Source: Saccharothrix saharensis (GTDB lineage: Bacteria > Actinomycetota > Actinomycetes > Mycobacteriales > Pseudonocardiaceae). From it: DNA of 64,000 nucleotides. The stretch lies in the NCBI RefSeq assembly GCF_006716745.1, contig NZ_VFPP01000001.1, forward strand, positions 3,472,001 through 3,536,000. Direction: 5' to 3'. Positions 43,319-52,191 of the stretch are shown one piece after another. The notes under the pieces are model-generated. The model worked only from the letters and a program-made list of their open reading frames with translations. It was not told the origin of the DNA and did not search any database. How positions within the stretch are numbered: position 1 is the stretch's first letter; each line of letters begins with the position of its first letter. Made by a program: the position numbers and the translations under genes.

Positions 43319-44266
43319 ATGCGGGTCGTCATGTTCGGCTACCAGACCTGGGGTCACCGCACGCTCCAGGCGCTGCTGGACTCCGAGCACGAGGTGGTGC
43401 TGGTCGTCACGCACCCCAAGAGCGACCACGCCTACGAGCGCATCTGGAGCGACTCCGTCGCGGACCTGGCCGCCGAGCACGGCGTCGAGACGCTCATCCG
43501 CAACCGCCCGGACGACGACGAGCTGTTCCAGCGGCTCAAGGAGGTCGAGCCGGACGTCATCGTCGCCACGAACTGGCGCACGTGGATCCCGCCGCACATC
43601 TTCACCCTGCCCAAGCACGGCACGTTGAACGTGCACGACTCGCTGCTGCCCGCTTACGCGGGTTTCTCGCCGTTGATCTGGGCGCTGATCAACGACGAGA
43701 AGGAGGTCGGCGTCACCGCGCACATGATGGACGAGACGCTGGACGCGGGCGACATCGTGCTCCAGCGCGCCGTCCCGGTCGGTCCGCGCGACACCACGGC
43801 GGACCTGTTCCACAAGACGTTGGCGCTGTTCGGGCCGATCACGGTGGACGGCCTGGCCGAAATCGCCAAGGGGCGCACGGACTTCGCCAAGCAGGACCGG
43901 TCGAAGGCCAGCTTCTTCCACAAGCGGGCGGAGGAGGACCTGCGCATCGACTGGACGTGGGAGGCCGACGAGCTGGACCGGTTGGTCCGCGCCCAGTGCC
44001 CGCCGTACCCGAGCGCGTTCGCGTTCCACAAGGGCAAGCGGCTGGAGATCCTGGAGGCCGAGGTGTCCCGGGAGTGCTACGGCGGCACGCCCGGTCGGAT
44101 CTTCTACCGCGAGGGTGACGGTGTCGCGATCGTCGCGGGGGCGTTGGCGCGGCGTGGCCGCAACCACGCGTTGCTGGTCAAGCGGGTGCGCACGGAGGAC
44201 GGCACGGAGTTGGGCGCGACGGAGTACTTCACGCACATGGGCGGGTACCTGACCAGCCGGCCCTGA
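43319..44266 (+). CDS. Iron-regulated formyltransferase, probably for a siderophore hydroxyornithine
   Basis: 315-aa enzyme of the methionyl-tRNA/N10-formyl-THF formyltransferase family. The N-terminal catalytic domain has the family triad: Asn104, His106 in 'HGTLNVHDSLLPAYAG', and Asp145 in LDAGD. A C-terminal domain follows from about 205 ('RIDWTWEADELDRLVRAQCPPYPSAF'). Tandem iron boxes directly upstream point to siderophore assembly, most likely N5-formylation of N5-hydroxyornithine as in coelichelin-type pathways. No NRPS, ornithine hydroxylase or transporter lies nearby, so it would act in trans. The ATG at 43319 has AAGGAGG 7 bp upstream. A nucleotide-sugar formyltransferase is the alternative. 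Confidence 0.88.
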   Translation: MRVVMFGYQTWGHRTLQALLDSEHEVVLVVTHPKSDHAYERIWSDSVADLAAEHGVETLIRNRPDDDELFQRLKEVEPDVIVATNWRTWIPPHIFTLPKHGTLNVHDSLLPAYAGFSPLIWALINDEKEVGVTAHMMDETLDAGDIVLQRAVPVGPRDTTADLFHKTLALFGPITVDGLAEIAKGRTDFAKQDRSKASFFHKRAEEDLRIDWTWEADELDRLVRAQCPPYPSAFAFHKGKRLEILEAEVSRECYGGTPGRIFYREGDGVAIVAGALARRGRNHALLVKRVRTEDGTELGATEYFTHMGGYLTSRP

Positions 44267-44279
44267 TGCCGGTGCCGAC

Positions 44280-44304
44280 GGCACGGGGCGGTGGGCCCCG
44301 TGCC
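44280..44304. terminator. Hairpin terminator after the formyltransferase
   Basis: GGCACGGGGC pairs with GCCCCGTGCC (10 bp, 5-nt loop) 14 bp after the stop. Confidence 0.75.
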
Positions 44305-44417
44305 GGTAGGCCGAAAGGGCTCGGCGCCGGGTCGAACGCGCGTCGAATCGGGTGCGGGTCGGCCGAATGTTCGGCCCCGGTGTTCCGGTCGGGGCGATCA
44401 TCGCTGATCATGGTGGC

Positions 44418-45077
44418 ATGAGCGGCAAGCGGTCGGCGGTCGTCAGCGGTGTCCTGGTCCTCCTCCTGATCGTCGCCGGTTGTGGCACCGGCGTGCTCAC
44501 GCCGGACACCACGTCGTCCGCGGGTGTGCCGACGGGTCCGGCGGCGCCCGGTGACGACCCGGCGGCGCAGTTGGCGGCGTTGACCGTGGCGCCCGAGGGG
44601 AAGATGGCGGGTTACAGCCGCGACCGGTTCCCGCACTGGAGCAGCCAGGGCCAGGGGTGCGACACGCGGGACGTGGTGTTGCAGCGGCAGGGCGCGGACG
44701 TGCGGACCGGTGAGCGCTGCAAGATCACGTCGGGGACGTGGACGAGCGCCTACGACGGCAAGGTCGTGGCCGATCCGGGTGAGCTGGACATCGACCACAC
44801 GGTGGCGTTGGCCGAGGCGTGGCGCTCGGGTGCGGACAAGTGGACCGACGAGCAGCGGGAGAAGTTCGCCAACGATCTCGGCGGGTTGCAGCTGATCGCG
44901 GTGACGGCGAGCAGCAACCGGGCCAAGGGTGACCAGGACGCGGCGAAGTGGAAGCCGCCGGTGCAGTCGTACTGGTGTACGTACGCGCGGGCCGTGGTGT
45001 CGGTGAAGACGTTGTACGCCTTGACGGTGGACGAGGCGGAGCGCGACGCGTTGGGCGCGATGCTCAAGACCTGCTAG
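44418..45077 (+). CDS. Secreted HNH (DUF1524/GmrSD-type) nuclease, predicted lipoprotein
   Basis: 219-aa protein. The signal 'VVSGVLVLLLIVAGC' with a VAGC lipobox predicts surface anchoring. The mature part has a DUF1524 HNH core: 'GELDIDHTVALAEAW' with the catalytic His, 'LQLIAVTASSNRAKGDQD' with the Asn/Lys region, and 'YWCTYARAVVSVKTLYAL'. Paired Cys residues (GCDTRD, RCKITS, WCTY, KTC) suggest disulfides. Likely an extracellular nuclease for nutrient DNA or competition. The ATG at 44418 begins the signal peptide. It is convergent with the coiled-coil gene, overlapping by 4 bp. Confidence 0.9.
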   Translation: MSGKRSAVVSGVLVLLLIVAGCGTGVLTPDTTSSAGVPTGPAAPGDDPAAQLAALTVAPEGKMAGYSRDRFPHWSSQGQGCDTRDVVLQRQGADVRTGERCKITSGTWTSAYDGKVVADPGELDIDHTVALAEAWRSGADKWTDEQREKFANDLGGLQLIAVTASSNRAKGDQDAAKWKPPVQSYWCTYARAVVSVKTLYALTVDEAERDALGAMLKTC

Positions 45078-45865
45078 GGCCGCAGGGATTCCAGTTGATC
45101 GACGATGTCGGTGTAGGCCTCGGCCCGGCGGACCCAGGCGGCGAAGCCCGAGGCGGCCGAGGGGACTTCGCCCAGCGGTGAGATCGGGTCCGTCACGCCG
45201 TACTCGAGGCGGTAGGCGACGAGCGCCACGGCGGCCTCGACCCAGCGGGACGGGTCGGGGGTGGTGATCTCGCCCAGGCCGACGCGGAACCACAGCGGGA
45301 GCCGGGTGTCGGCGGCCAGCGCTCGTTCGAGCCGGCGGCGGGCGATGTCGAGGACTTCCTGGCGTGCTTTCTCGCCCGCCACGACGGCGTCCGCGCGCCA
45401 CGGCTCCTCGGCGGCGACCTGGTCGGCGGCCAGCCGGTGGGCGGCGGCGACCGCGCCCGCTTCCTGCGCGTTGACCCGCCACTCCAGGTTCTGCACCTCG
45501 TGCTGCAACGCGTCGCGCTCGAAGCGGGGCATGCGGCCGGACGAGAGCTTGGCCAGGCCCGCGTCCCGCTGCTGCTTCATCGACTCGTACTCGCCGACCT
45601 CGGCCCGCAGCTCGGCGCGGACGGAGTCGGCCAGCAGGTCCTGCTCGGCGTCCCACGCGGCGCGCAGCGCGCGCACGGTGTCGGCGATGTCCCCGGTCGA
45701 GTCGAGGTCTTCGTCCGGGCCCGACCCGGCGCCGGACAGCCTGCGTTCGAGGACGTGCAGGCGTGCGCTCACCCGACCGAGCTCGGCCGTCAGCGCCTGG
45801 GTGGTGGCGACGAGATCAGCGACGGTCGGCTCGACCTCGTCGAGCCGTTCCTTTTCGGTGGGCAC
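45074..45865 (-). CDS. Coiled-coil protein of unknown function
   Basis: 263-aa soluble protein. Residues about 10-180 are heptad-rich, charged helices ('VADLVATTQALTAELGRVSARLHVLERRL', 'VRAELRAEVGEYESMKQQRDAGLAKL', 'ALQHEVQNLEWRVNAQEAGAV'). A globular C-terminus follows ('PLWFRVGLGEITTPDPSRWVEAAVALVAYRLEYGVTDP'). No family is recognised. The GTG at 45865 is favoured; the frame stays open to 45937. Confidence 0.75.
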   Translation of the reverse strand: MPTEKERLDEVEPTVADLVATTQALTAELGRVSARLHVLERRLSGAGSGPDEDLDSTGDIADTVRALRAAWDAEQDLLADSVRAELRAEVGEYESMKQQRDAGLAKLSSGRMPRFERDALQHEVQNLEWRVNAQEAGAVAAAHRLAADQVAAEEPWRADAVVAGEKARQEVLDIARRRLERALAADTRLPLWFRVGLGEITTPDPSRWVEAAVALVAYRLEYGVTDPISPLGEVPSAASGFAAWVRRAEAYTDIVDQLESLRP

Positions 45866-46014
45866 GCGATCCAGCCAACCGCACGTCACGGCCCAGTCCA
45901 GGGATGAAACGGGGAAACCACGCGTACGGGCCGACACAAACCCCCGGCCTGGTTAACGGTCGATCACGCACGGTGACGTGCCTGAACTCGGATCAAACGG
46001 TGTACCTCTGTTGC

Positions 46015-47502
46015 ATGTCGAGGTCGGTGCACGAGACGGAACGCAAGTACGAGGCCCCCGGCGGCACCGCGCTGCCGGACCTGGCCGACCTGCCCGGCGT
46101 GGCGGCCGTGGCGGGACCGGAGGAGCAACGCCTGGAAGCGGTCTACTACGACACCGCGGACCTGAGGTTGGCGCGTGCCGGGTTGACGTTGCGCCGCCGC
46201 ACGGGCGGTGACGACGCGGGCTGGCACCTGAAGCTGCCGGTGGGCGTGGACACGCGCGAGGAGGTGCGGTTGCCGCCGGGGCGCGCGGCCAAGCACCCGC
46301 CCGAGGAGCTCGGCTCGCTGGTCCGGGTGCACGCGCGCGGGCGCGAGCTGGCACCGGTGGCGCGCATCCAGACCACCCGGCAGCGCTGGCAGCTCGTGGA
46401 CGACCGGGGCGGGTTGCTCACCGAGGTGGTCGAGGACCTGGTGTCCGGGCAGGCGCTGGTGGGCGACTCGCCGGTCGACTCGTGGCGCGAGATCGAGGTG
46501 GAGCTGGGGGAACGCGGTGACGTCGCGCTGCTGGACCGGGTCGAGGAACGGCTGGCGGGCTCGGGCATCACGCGGTCCACGTCGTCGGCGAAGCTGACCC
46601 GGCTGCTGGCCGACCGGTTGGCCGCGACGAGCGCGCCGCCGGCCGCGACGGGCAGGTCGGCGGGTGACGTCGTGCTGGCTTACCTGCGGGAGCAGGCCGA
46701 CGCGTTGAAGCACCAGGACCCGCGCGTGCGCCGGGGTGAGGACGACGCCGTGCACCAGATGCGGGTGGCGACACGGCGGATGCGCAGCGCGCTGCAGGCG
46801 TTCGGCGCGATCGTGGACCGTGACGACACGCGTCAGCTGACCGACGAGCTGAAGTGGCTCGCGGGTGTGCTCGGGGAGGCCCGCGACCTGGAGGTGTTGC
46901 GCGACCGGTTCGAGAACGCGGTCGCGGCGCTGGACGACGAGCTGGTGCTGGGCCCGGTGAAGGCGCAGCTGACCCGGCACTTCGCGCCGTTGGAGGCGGC
47001 CGCGCACGAGGCGTCCGTGGCGGCGTTGGACAGCGACCGGTACTTCGCCCTGCTGGACGCGGTCGACGCGCTGGTGGCCGACCCGCCGTTCACGCCGGCG
47101 GCGCGGGAGAAGGCCGCGAAGGTGTTGCCGGCGCTGGTGGACAAGACCTACCGCAGGTTGGCGAAACGGGCCGGGAGCGCGCAGGACGACGTCGCGCTGC
47201 ACGAGGCCCGCAAGGCGGCCAAGCGGCTGCGGTACGCGGTCGAGGTGTCGGAGCCGAGGTTCGGCAAGCGGGCCGCGAAGTACCGCAAGAAGGTGAAGGC
47301 GGTGCAGGAGCTGCTGGGCGAGCACCAGGACGGCGTGGTGGCGCGGCCGGTGCTGCGCGAGCTGGGCGCGAAGGCCCAGCTCGACGGGGAGAACGGTTTC
47401 ACGTTCGGTCTGCTGCACGGTCTGGAGACGGCGGCGGCGCAGCGCGTGGAGGACCGCTTCCCGGACGCGTGGCGTCGTCTCGGCAAGCCGAAGCTGCGGT
47501 AA
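46015..47502 (+). CDS. CYTH-CHAD domain protein (triphosphate tunnel/polyphosphate-related)
   Basis: 495-aa fusion. The CYTH domain (about 1-200) starts with the ETERK version of the ExExK metal/triphosphate motif and continues with 'VYYDTADLRLARAGLTLRRR' and 'WREIEVELG'. The CHAD domain (about 215-480) has the conserved His/Arg/Lys helices 'DAVHQMRVATRRMRSALQAF' and 'ALHEARKAAKRLRYAVE'. CYTH enzymes act on triphosphates and CHAD binds polyphosphate, so a polyphosphate/triphosphatase role is likely. The ATG at 46015 has no ribosome site and may be leaderless. The frame runs open upstream, but the family starts here. Confidence 0.93.
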   Translation: MSRSVHETERKYEAPGGTALPDLADLPGVAAVAGPEEQRLEAVYYDTADLRLARAGLTLRRRTGGDDAGWHLKLPVGVDTREEVRLPPGRAAKHPPEELGSLVRVHARGRELAPVARIQTTRQRWQLVDDRGGLLTEVVEDLVSGQALVGDSPVDSWREIEVELGERGDVALLDRVEERLAGSGITRSTSSAKLTRLLADRLAATSAPPAATGRSAGDVVLAYLREQADALKHQDPRVRRGEDDAVHQMRVATRRMRSALQAFGAIVDRDDTRQLTDELKWLAGVLGEARDLEVLRDRFENAVAALDDELVLGPVKAQLTRHFAPLEAAAHEASVAALDSDRYFALLDAVDALVADPPFTPAAREKAAKVLPALVDKTYRRLAKRAGSAQDDVALHEARKAAKRLRYAVEVSEPRFGKRAAKYRKKVKAVQELLGEHQDGVVARPVLRELGAKAQLDGENGFTFGLLHGLETAAAQRVEDRFPDAWRRLGKPKLR

Positions 47503-47517
47503 TTGGTCTGGACCTTG
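47502..47517. promoter_or_regulatory. DasR-type dre box upstream of the GH20 gene
   Basis: ATTGGTCTGGACCTTG closely resembles the dre consensus built around TGGTCTAGACCA bound by DasR, the GlcNAc-responsive GntR regulator. It lies 73 bp before the GH20 start and abuts a TTGACA (47515-47520) that could be the -35. Confidence 0.75.
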
Positions 47518-47589
47518 ACACCTCCTGGTGCGGCTGAAACGGTGGCTGGAGCCGCCGCTCGGTGATCCACGCTGGCCAGGAGGACGTCA

Positions 47590-49179
47590 GTGCTTCTCTC
47601 AGAAGGCGCCGGACGGCGCGGGTTCGGTCGAGCGCTCGCCGCGCTGCTGTTCGTCGGCGCGGTGGGCGCGGCGGTTCCCGCCCACGCAGCTCCGGAGACG
47701 CCGTTGCCGCACATCGTGCCCGCTCCCGTCACTGCCACCCCGCGACCGGGCGTGACGTTCACGCTCAGCGCGGACACCAGGATCCACACCCAACCCGGCT
47801 CGCCCGCGGCCAAGCGGGTCGGCGAGTTCCTGGCGGGCGTGCTGCGCCCGTCCACGGGCTACCGGCTGCCGGTCGTGCCCGGCGCGTCCGGTCGGCACAT
47901 CTCGCTGCTGCTCGTCGGCGCCGACGCCCGCGTCGGCGAGGAGGGCTACCAGCTCGACGTGACCGGGCGGGGCGTGCTGGTCCGGGCGCGGACGGCCGCG
48001 GGCCTGTTCGCGGGCGTGCAGACGTTGCGCCAGCTCCTGCCCGCGAAGGTGGAGGCGAAGACGAAGCAGCGCGGCCCGTGGACCGTGCCGGGCGTCCGGG
48101 TGCTGGACTACCCGCGCTACGCCCACCGGGGCGCGATGCTCGACGTGGCACGGCACTTCTTCTCGGTCGACGAGGTCAAGCGGTACATCGACCAGATCGC
48201 GCTCTACAAGGTCAACCGGCTGCACCTGCACCTGACCGACGACCAGGGCTGGCGACTGGAGATCAAGAGCTGGCCCAACCTCACCGCGCACGGCGGCAGC
48301 ACGGAGGTCGGCGGCGGCCCCGGCGGCTTCTACACGCAGGAGCAGTACAAGGACCTCGTCGCCTACGCCGCCGCGCGGCACATCACGGTGATCCCGGAGA
48401 TCGACATGCCGGGTCACACCAACGCCGCGCTGTCGTCGTACCCGGAGCTGAACTGCGACGGCGTCGCGCCGCCGCCCTACACCGGCATCGAGGTCGGTTT
48501 CAGCTCGCTGTGCATCGACAAGGACATCACCTACAGGTTCGTGGACGACGTGCTGCGCGAGGTGGCCGCGTTGACCCCCGGCCAGTACCTGCACATCGGC
48601 GGCGACGAGGCGCACGCCACCACCGACCCGGACTTCGACCTGTTCATGGACAAGGTGCTGCCGCTGGTCGCCAAGCACGGCAAGACCGCGACCGGCTGGC
48701 ACGAGTTCGTCAAGGCCGGTCCGCCCGCGTCGGCCGTCCCGCAGTTCTGGGGCACGAAGACGGTCGCGCCGGACATGGTCGCGGCCGCCGAGCGGGGCAG
48801 CGAGATCGTGCTGTCGCCCGCCACCAAGGCGTACCTGGACATGAAGTACGACGCGGACACCAAGCTCGGGCTGAGCTGGGCCGGCTACACCGACGTGCAG
48901 GACGCGTACGACTGGAACCCCGGCGCGTACATCGAGGGCCTGCCGGCCGAGGCGGTGCGCGGGGTCGAGGCGCCGCTGTGGAGCGAGACCGTCACCGACT
49001 CCGCCGACCTGGAGTTCCTGGCGTTCCCGCGGCTGCCCGCGATCGCCGAGCTGGGTTGGTCGCCGTGGTCGACGCACGACTGGGAGAAGTTCAAGGTCCG
49101 GCTGGCGGCGCAGGCCGACCGGTGGGACGTGATGGGCGTGAACTACTACGCGTCCCCGCAGGTGCCCTGGAAGAAGTGA
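47590..49179 (+). CDS. Secreted beta-N-acetylhexosaminidase, GH20
   Basis: 529-aa exported enzyme that releases GlcNAc from chitooligosaccharides. The signal peptide (about 1-33, 'ALAALLFVGAVGAAVPAHA') is followed by the GH20b N-domain, then the barrel: 'RGAMLDVARHFFSVDEVKRYID', 'HLHLTDDQGWRLEI', 'VIPEIDMPGHTNAAL', and the catalytic Asp-Glu pair in HIGGDEAH. The C-terminal 'APLWSETVTD' and 'FPRLPAIAELGWSP' are also typical. The GTG at 47590 has AGGAGG 7 bp upstream. The dre box points to DasR control together with chitin/GlcNAc genes elsewhere. Confidence 0.95.
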   Translation: MLLSEGAGRRGFGRALAALLFVGAVGAAVPAHAAPETPLPHIVPAPVTATPRPGVTFTLSADTRIHTQPGSPAAKRVGEFLAGVLRPSTGYRLPVVPGASGRHISLLLVGADARVGEEGYQLDVTGRGVLVRARTAAGLFAGVQTLRQLLPAKVEAKTKQRGPWTVPGVRVLDYPRYAHRGAMLDVARHFFSVDEVKRYIDQIALYKVNRLHLHLTDDQGWRLEIKSWPNLTAHGGSTEVGGGPGGFYTQEQYKDLVAYAAARHITVIPEIDMPGHTNAALSSYPELNCDGVAPPPYTGIEVGFSSLCIDKDITYRFVDDVLREVAALTPGQYLHIGGDEAHATTDPDFDLFMDKVLPLVAKHGKTATGWHEFVKAGPPASAVPQFWGTKTVAPDMVAAAERGSEIVLSPATKAYLDMKYDADTKLGLSWAGYTDVQDAYDWNPGAYIEGLPAEAVRGVEAPLWSETVTDSADLEFLAFPRLPAIAELGWSPWSTHDWEKFKVRLAAQADRWDVMGVNYYASPQVPWKK

Positions 49180-49184
49180 CGGGT

Positions 49185-49218
49185 GGAAGGGGGAGCCGTG
49201 GCACCGGCTCCCCCTTCC
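49185..49218. terminator. Bidirectional hairpin terminator
   Basis: GGAAGGGGGAGCC pairs with GGCTCCCCCTTCC (13 bp, 8-nt loop), 6 bp after the GH20 stop and 4 bp before the convergent dehydrogenase stop. Confidence 0.85.
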
Positions 49219-49221
49219 CGC

Positions 49222-50631
49222 TCAGAAGCCGACCAGCATGCTCTTGGTCTGCTGGTAGTGGTCGAGCACGACGCGGTGGTCCTCCCGGCCGACGCCCGAG
49301 CGCGGGTAGGCGTGGTGGTTGTTCACCCACACCCGGGACGCCTGGATCTCGCGGCCCGCGCGGTAGGCCAGGCCGCCGTCGCGCGACCACACGCCCGCGC
49401 CGACGCCGCACGGCGTGTCGTTGACGGTCTTCACCGCGTCGTCGAAGTCGTCGAACCGGGTCACCGACACCACCGGGCCGAAGACCTCTTCCTGGAAGAC
49501 CCGCATCTTGTGGTCGCCTTCGAGGATCGTCGGCGTGACGTAGTACCCGCCCGACAGCTCGCCGCCGAGGTCGGCGCGTTCACCGCCGCACGCCACCCGC
49601 GCACCCTCGCGCCGGCCCATCTCCAGGTAGGCGAGGACCTTGTCGAGCTGCTCGCGGCTGGTCTGCGCGCCGATCACGGTCCCCGTGTCGAGCGGGTGGC
49701 CCTGCTTGACCGCCTCGGTCCGCTCGGTGGCGTCGGCGAGGAACTCGTCGTAGATCGGGCTCTGGACCAGGCCGCGGGACGGGCACGTGGAGCCCTCGCC
49801 CTGGTTGAGGGCGAACGCGGTGAAGCCCTCCAGCGCCTTGTCGTAGAACGCGTCCCGCCGCGCGGCCACGTCGGCGAAGAACACGATCGCGCTCTTGCCG
49901 CCCGGCTTGGGCGCGACCGGGGTCCGCGCCACCCGGTGGCTCGCGGCCAGCAGCATGCCCGCCTCCGCGCCGAAGCCGTTGACCACGTTCACCACGCCGG
50001 GCGGCAGCAGGTCGGCGACCAGGCCCACCAGCACGTGGATCGACGCCGGGGTCTGCTCGGCGGGCTTGAGCACCACCGCGTTGCCCGCCGCCAGCGCCGG
50101 TGCGAGCTGCCACGCGGCCATGAGCAGCGGGAAGTTCCACGGCACGAGCCGGCCGACCACGCCCAGCGGCTGCGGGAAGCGGTAGGCCACCAGGTCGTCG
50201 CGGATCTGCGTGATGCCGCCCTCCTGGGCCCGGACCGCGCCCGCGAAGCCGCGGAAGCAGTCCACCGCCAGCGGCAGGTCGGTGGTCAGCACCTCACGCA
50301 CCGGCTTGCCGCTCTCCCAGGTCTCGGCGACGGCGAGGGCTTCGAGGTGGTCCTCGATCCGGTCGGCGACCTCGTCGAGCACGGTGGCCCGCTCGGCGGG
50401 GGACGTGCGGGCCCAGCGGCGGGCCGCGCCGTGCGCCGCGTCCAACGCCCGTTCGACGTCCTCGGCGGTGCCCCGGGCGACCTCCGTGAACACCTCGCCG
50501 GTGACCGGGGTCGGGTCGGTGAAGTAGCCGCCCTTGGCGGGCGGCACGTACTCGCCGCCGATGAAGTGGTCGTACCGGTCGCGGTAGGACACCACGCTCC
50601 CCCGCGCGCCCGGCGCCGCGTACCTCGCCAT
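49222..50631 (-). CDS. Aldehyde dehydrogenase family protein with altered active site
   Basis: 469-aa ALDH of the AldB/ExaC type. NAD-site residues PWNFP (164-168) and KPAEQTP (189-195) are normal. Two catalytic features are lost. The stretch that should run from FTG(S/T) to ELGGKS is shortened by about 20 residues, leaving [14 protein letters not shown] (234-247) without the general-base Glu. The nucleophile Cys in NQGEVCTCPSR is Ser281 in [11 protein letters not shown]. The frame is otherwise intact with normal codon bias, and the C-terminal half matches the family. It is divergent from a GAF regulator, the normal partner of this family. It may be a dehydrogenase-derived pseudoenzyme or an allele decaying in frame. 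The ATG at 50631 has GGAG upstream. Confidence 0.9.
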   Translation of the reverse strand: MARYAAPGARGSVVSYRDRYDHFIGGEYVPPAKGGYFTDPTPVTGEVFTEVARGTAEDVERALDAAHGAARRWARTSPAERATVLDEVADRIEDHLEALAVAETWESGKPVREVLTTDLPLAVDCFRGFAGAVRAQEGGITQIRDDLVAYRFPQPLGVVGRLVPWNFPLLMAAWQLAPALAAGNAVVLKPAEQTPASIHVLVGLVADLLPPGVVNVVNGFGAEAGMLLAASHRVARTPVAPKPGGKSAIVFFADVAARRDAFYDKALEGFTAFALNQGEGSTCPSRGLVQSPIYDEFLADATERTEAVKQGHPLDTGTVIGAQTSREQLDKVLAYLEMGRREGARVACGGERADLGGELSGGYYVTPTILEGDHKMRVFQEEVFGPVVSVTRFDDFDDAVKTVNDTPCGVGAGVWSRDGGLAYRAGREIQASRVWVNNHHAYPRSGVGREDHRVVLDHYQQTKSMLVGF

Positions 50632-50682
50632 CTCCCCGCTCCCCTCGCGTCGGTCGTGCGGGGTGCAGCGTCGGCCGCACAA

Positions 50683-50700
50683 CGTTGCAGTCGCGTTGCA
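50683..50700. promoter_or_regulatory. Direct CGTTGCA repeat between ALDH and its regulator
   Basis: CGTTGCA at 50683-50689 and 50694-50700, 11 bp apart, in the 137-bp divergent region. It is a candidate site for the GAF regulator. Confidence 0.4.
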
Positions 50701-50768
50701 CCCGAACGGATCAGCGTTTCGCTTGCCGCGATCGGCGCGGGAGCGTCATCCTGGTCCGGGAGGCGCCC

Positions 50769-52181
50769 ATGCAACCGGACCCGCGACGGCTCGCGCACGC
50801 GCGCGAGGCGGTGCTGGGCGGTGGTCGGGCGCGCGGTGCGCGTGAGCTGATCGTCGAGTCGTGGCGGCGGTCGCTGGCCGCGCGGGTCGACCCCGACCGG
50901 CACGAGGCGCCCGTGGTGCTCGCCCCGGACGAGGTGGTCGACCGGCGTCGCGCGCACCCGCTCGCGGCCGCGCTGCCGGTGCTGCGCGAGACGCTCGTCG
51001 GGATCGCCGACGAGGCGCAGCACGTCATGCTGGTCACCGACGCGGACGGCACGATCCTGTGGTGCGAGGGCGCGAACTCGGTGCGCCGCCCGGCCGAACG
51101 GGTGCGGCTGACCGAGGGCGCGTGCTGGGCCGAGGACGCGATCGGCACGAACGCGATGGGCACGGCGCTCGCGGTGGGCGCGCCGGTGACCGTGCACTCC
51201 GCCGAGCACCTGGTGCGGACCTACCACGGCTGGACGTGCGCGGCGAGCCCGGTGCGCGACCCGGACACCGGCCGCACGATCGGCGTGGTCGACGTCAGCG
51301 GGCCGTTGACCAGCACGCACCCGGCGCTCGTGGCGCTGGTGTCGGCCGCGGCCCGGTTGGCGGAAGGCCGGTTGCAGGAGCGGCTGGCGGCCCGCGACGA
51401 GCGGCTGCGGTCGCTGAACATGCGGCACCTGATCGGCCTGCGCGGCGAGCCGGGCGCCCTGCTCAGCCCGAGCGGCCGGGTGCTGGCCGCCGAGCCGCAC
51501 GGCCTGCTGACCGCCCGCGTGGACGTGAGCGGCGACGGCGTGCGGCTGGCCGACGGGCGGGACGCGGTCCTGGAGCGGTTGGACGAGGGCTACCTGCTGC
51601 GGGTGCCGCGGCACCGGACCCGGCGACCCGTGCTCTCGCTGCGGTTCCTGGGCGACGTGAAGGGCTCGGTCGACGGGCGGGCGCTGCCGCTGTCGCTGCG
51701 GCACGCGGAGCTGCTGACGGCGCTGGCGCTGCACCCGCGCGGGCTCACGGCCGAGCAGTTGGCGCTGCACCTGTACGGCGAGCGCGGCAACCCGACCACC
51801 GTGCGGGCCGAGCTGCACCGGCTGCGCGCCCAGTTGGGCGAGGTGCTGCTGACCAGGCCGTACCGGCTGTCGGCGGACGTGCGCGGTGACTTCCTGGCGG
51901 TGCGGGACGCCCTGCGGGCCGGTGACGTGGGCACGGCCGCAGCGGCGTACCGGGGCGAGCTGCTCCCCCGGTCCGAGGCGCCGGTGGTGTGCGAGGAGCG
52001 TGAGGACCTGGTCGCGGCGCTGCGCCGGGGCGTGCTGGACCGGGGCGACGTGGAGGCGCTGTGGGCGTTCGGCCTGGTGGCGCACGACGCGACGGTGCTG
52101 GAACGCCTGGTCCTGCTGCTGCCGCGGACCGACCCGCGCCGCGAGGTGGCGGCGACCCGGCTGCGGCGGGCGCTCATCTAG
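50769..52181 (+). CDS. GAF-domain transcriptional regulator of the adjacent aldehyde dehydrogenase (AcoR-like N-terminus)
   Basis: 470-aa regulator. The N-terminal 'ARELIVESWRRSLAARVDPD' and the GAF domain (about 70-210, 'HVMLVTDADGTILWCEG', 'EGACWAEDAIGTNAMGTALA', 'IGVVDVSGPL') match the AcoR-type sensor. The sigma-54 AAA domain and Fis HTH of classical AcoR are absent. Instead the C-terminus (about 295-470) is a winged-helix/transcriptional-activator module ('LSLRHAELLTALALHPRGLTAEQLALHLYG... VRAELHRLRAQLG'), as usual in actinobacteria lacking sigma-54. The ATG at 50769 has GGGAGG 6 bp upstream. Confidence 0.88.
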   Translation: MQPDPRRLAHAREAVLGGGRARGARELIVESWRRSLAARVDPDRHEAPVVLAPDEVVDRRRAHPLAAALPVLRETLVGIADEAQHVMLVTDADGTILWCEGANSVRRPAERVRLTEGACWAEDAIGTNAMGTALAVGAPVTVHSAEHLVRTYHGWTCAASPVRDPDTGRTIGVVDVSGPLTSTHPALVALVSAAARLAEGRLQERLAARDERLRSLNMRHLIGLRGEPGALLSPSGRVLAAEPHGLLTARVDVSGDGVRLADGRDAVLERLDEGYLLRVPRHRTRRPVLSLRFLGDVKGSVDGRALPLSLRHAELLTALALHPRGLTAEQLALHLYGERGNPTTVRAELHRLRAQLGEVLLTRPYRLSADVRGDFLAVRDALRAGDVGTAAAAYRGELLPRSEAPVVCEEREDLVAALRRGVLDRGDVEALWAFGLVAHDATVLERLVLLLPRTDPRREVAATRLRRALI

Positions 52182-52191
52182 CCTGATCGAC

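Noticed and set aside
45763..46014. N-terminal extension of the CYTH-CHAD protein
   Set aside because: The frame is open upstream, but the CYTH domain starts at the ATG at 46015 and the extension is antisense to the coiled-coil gene.
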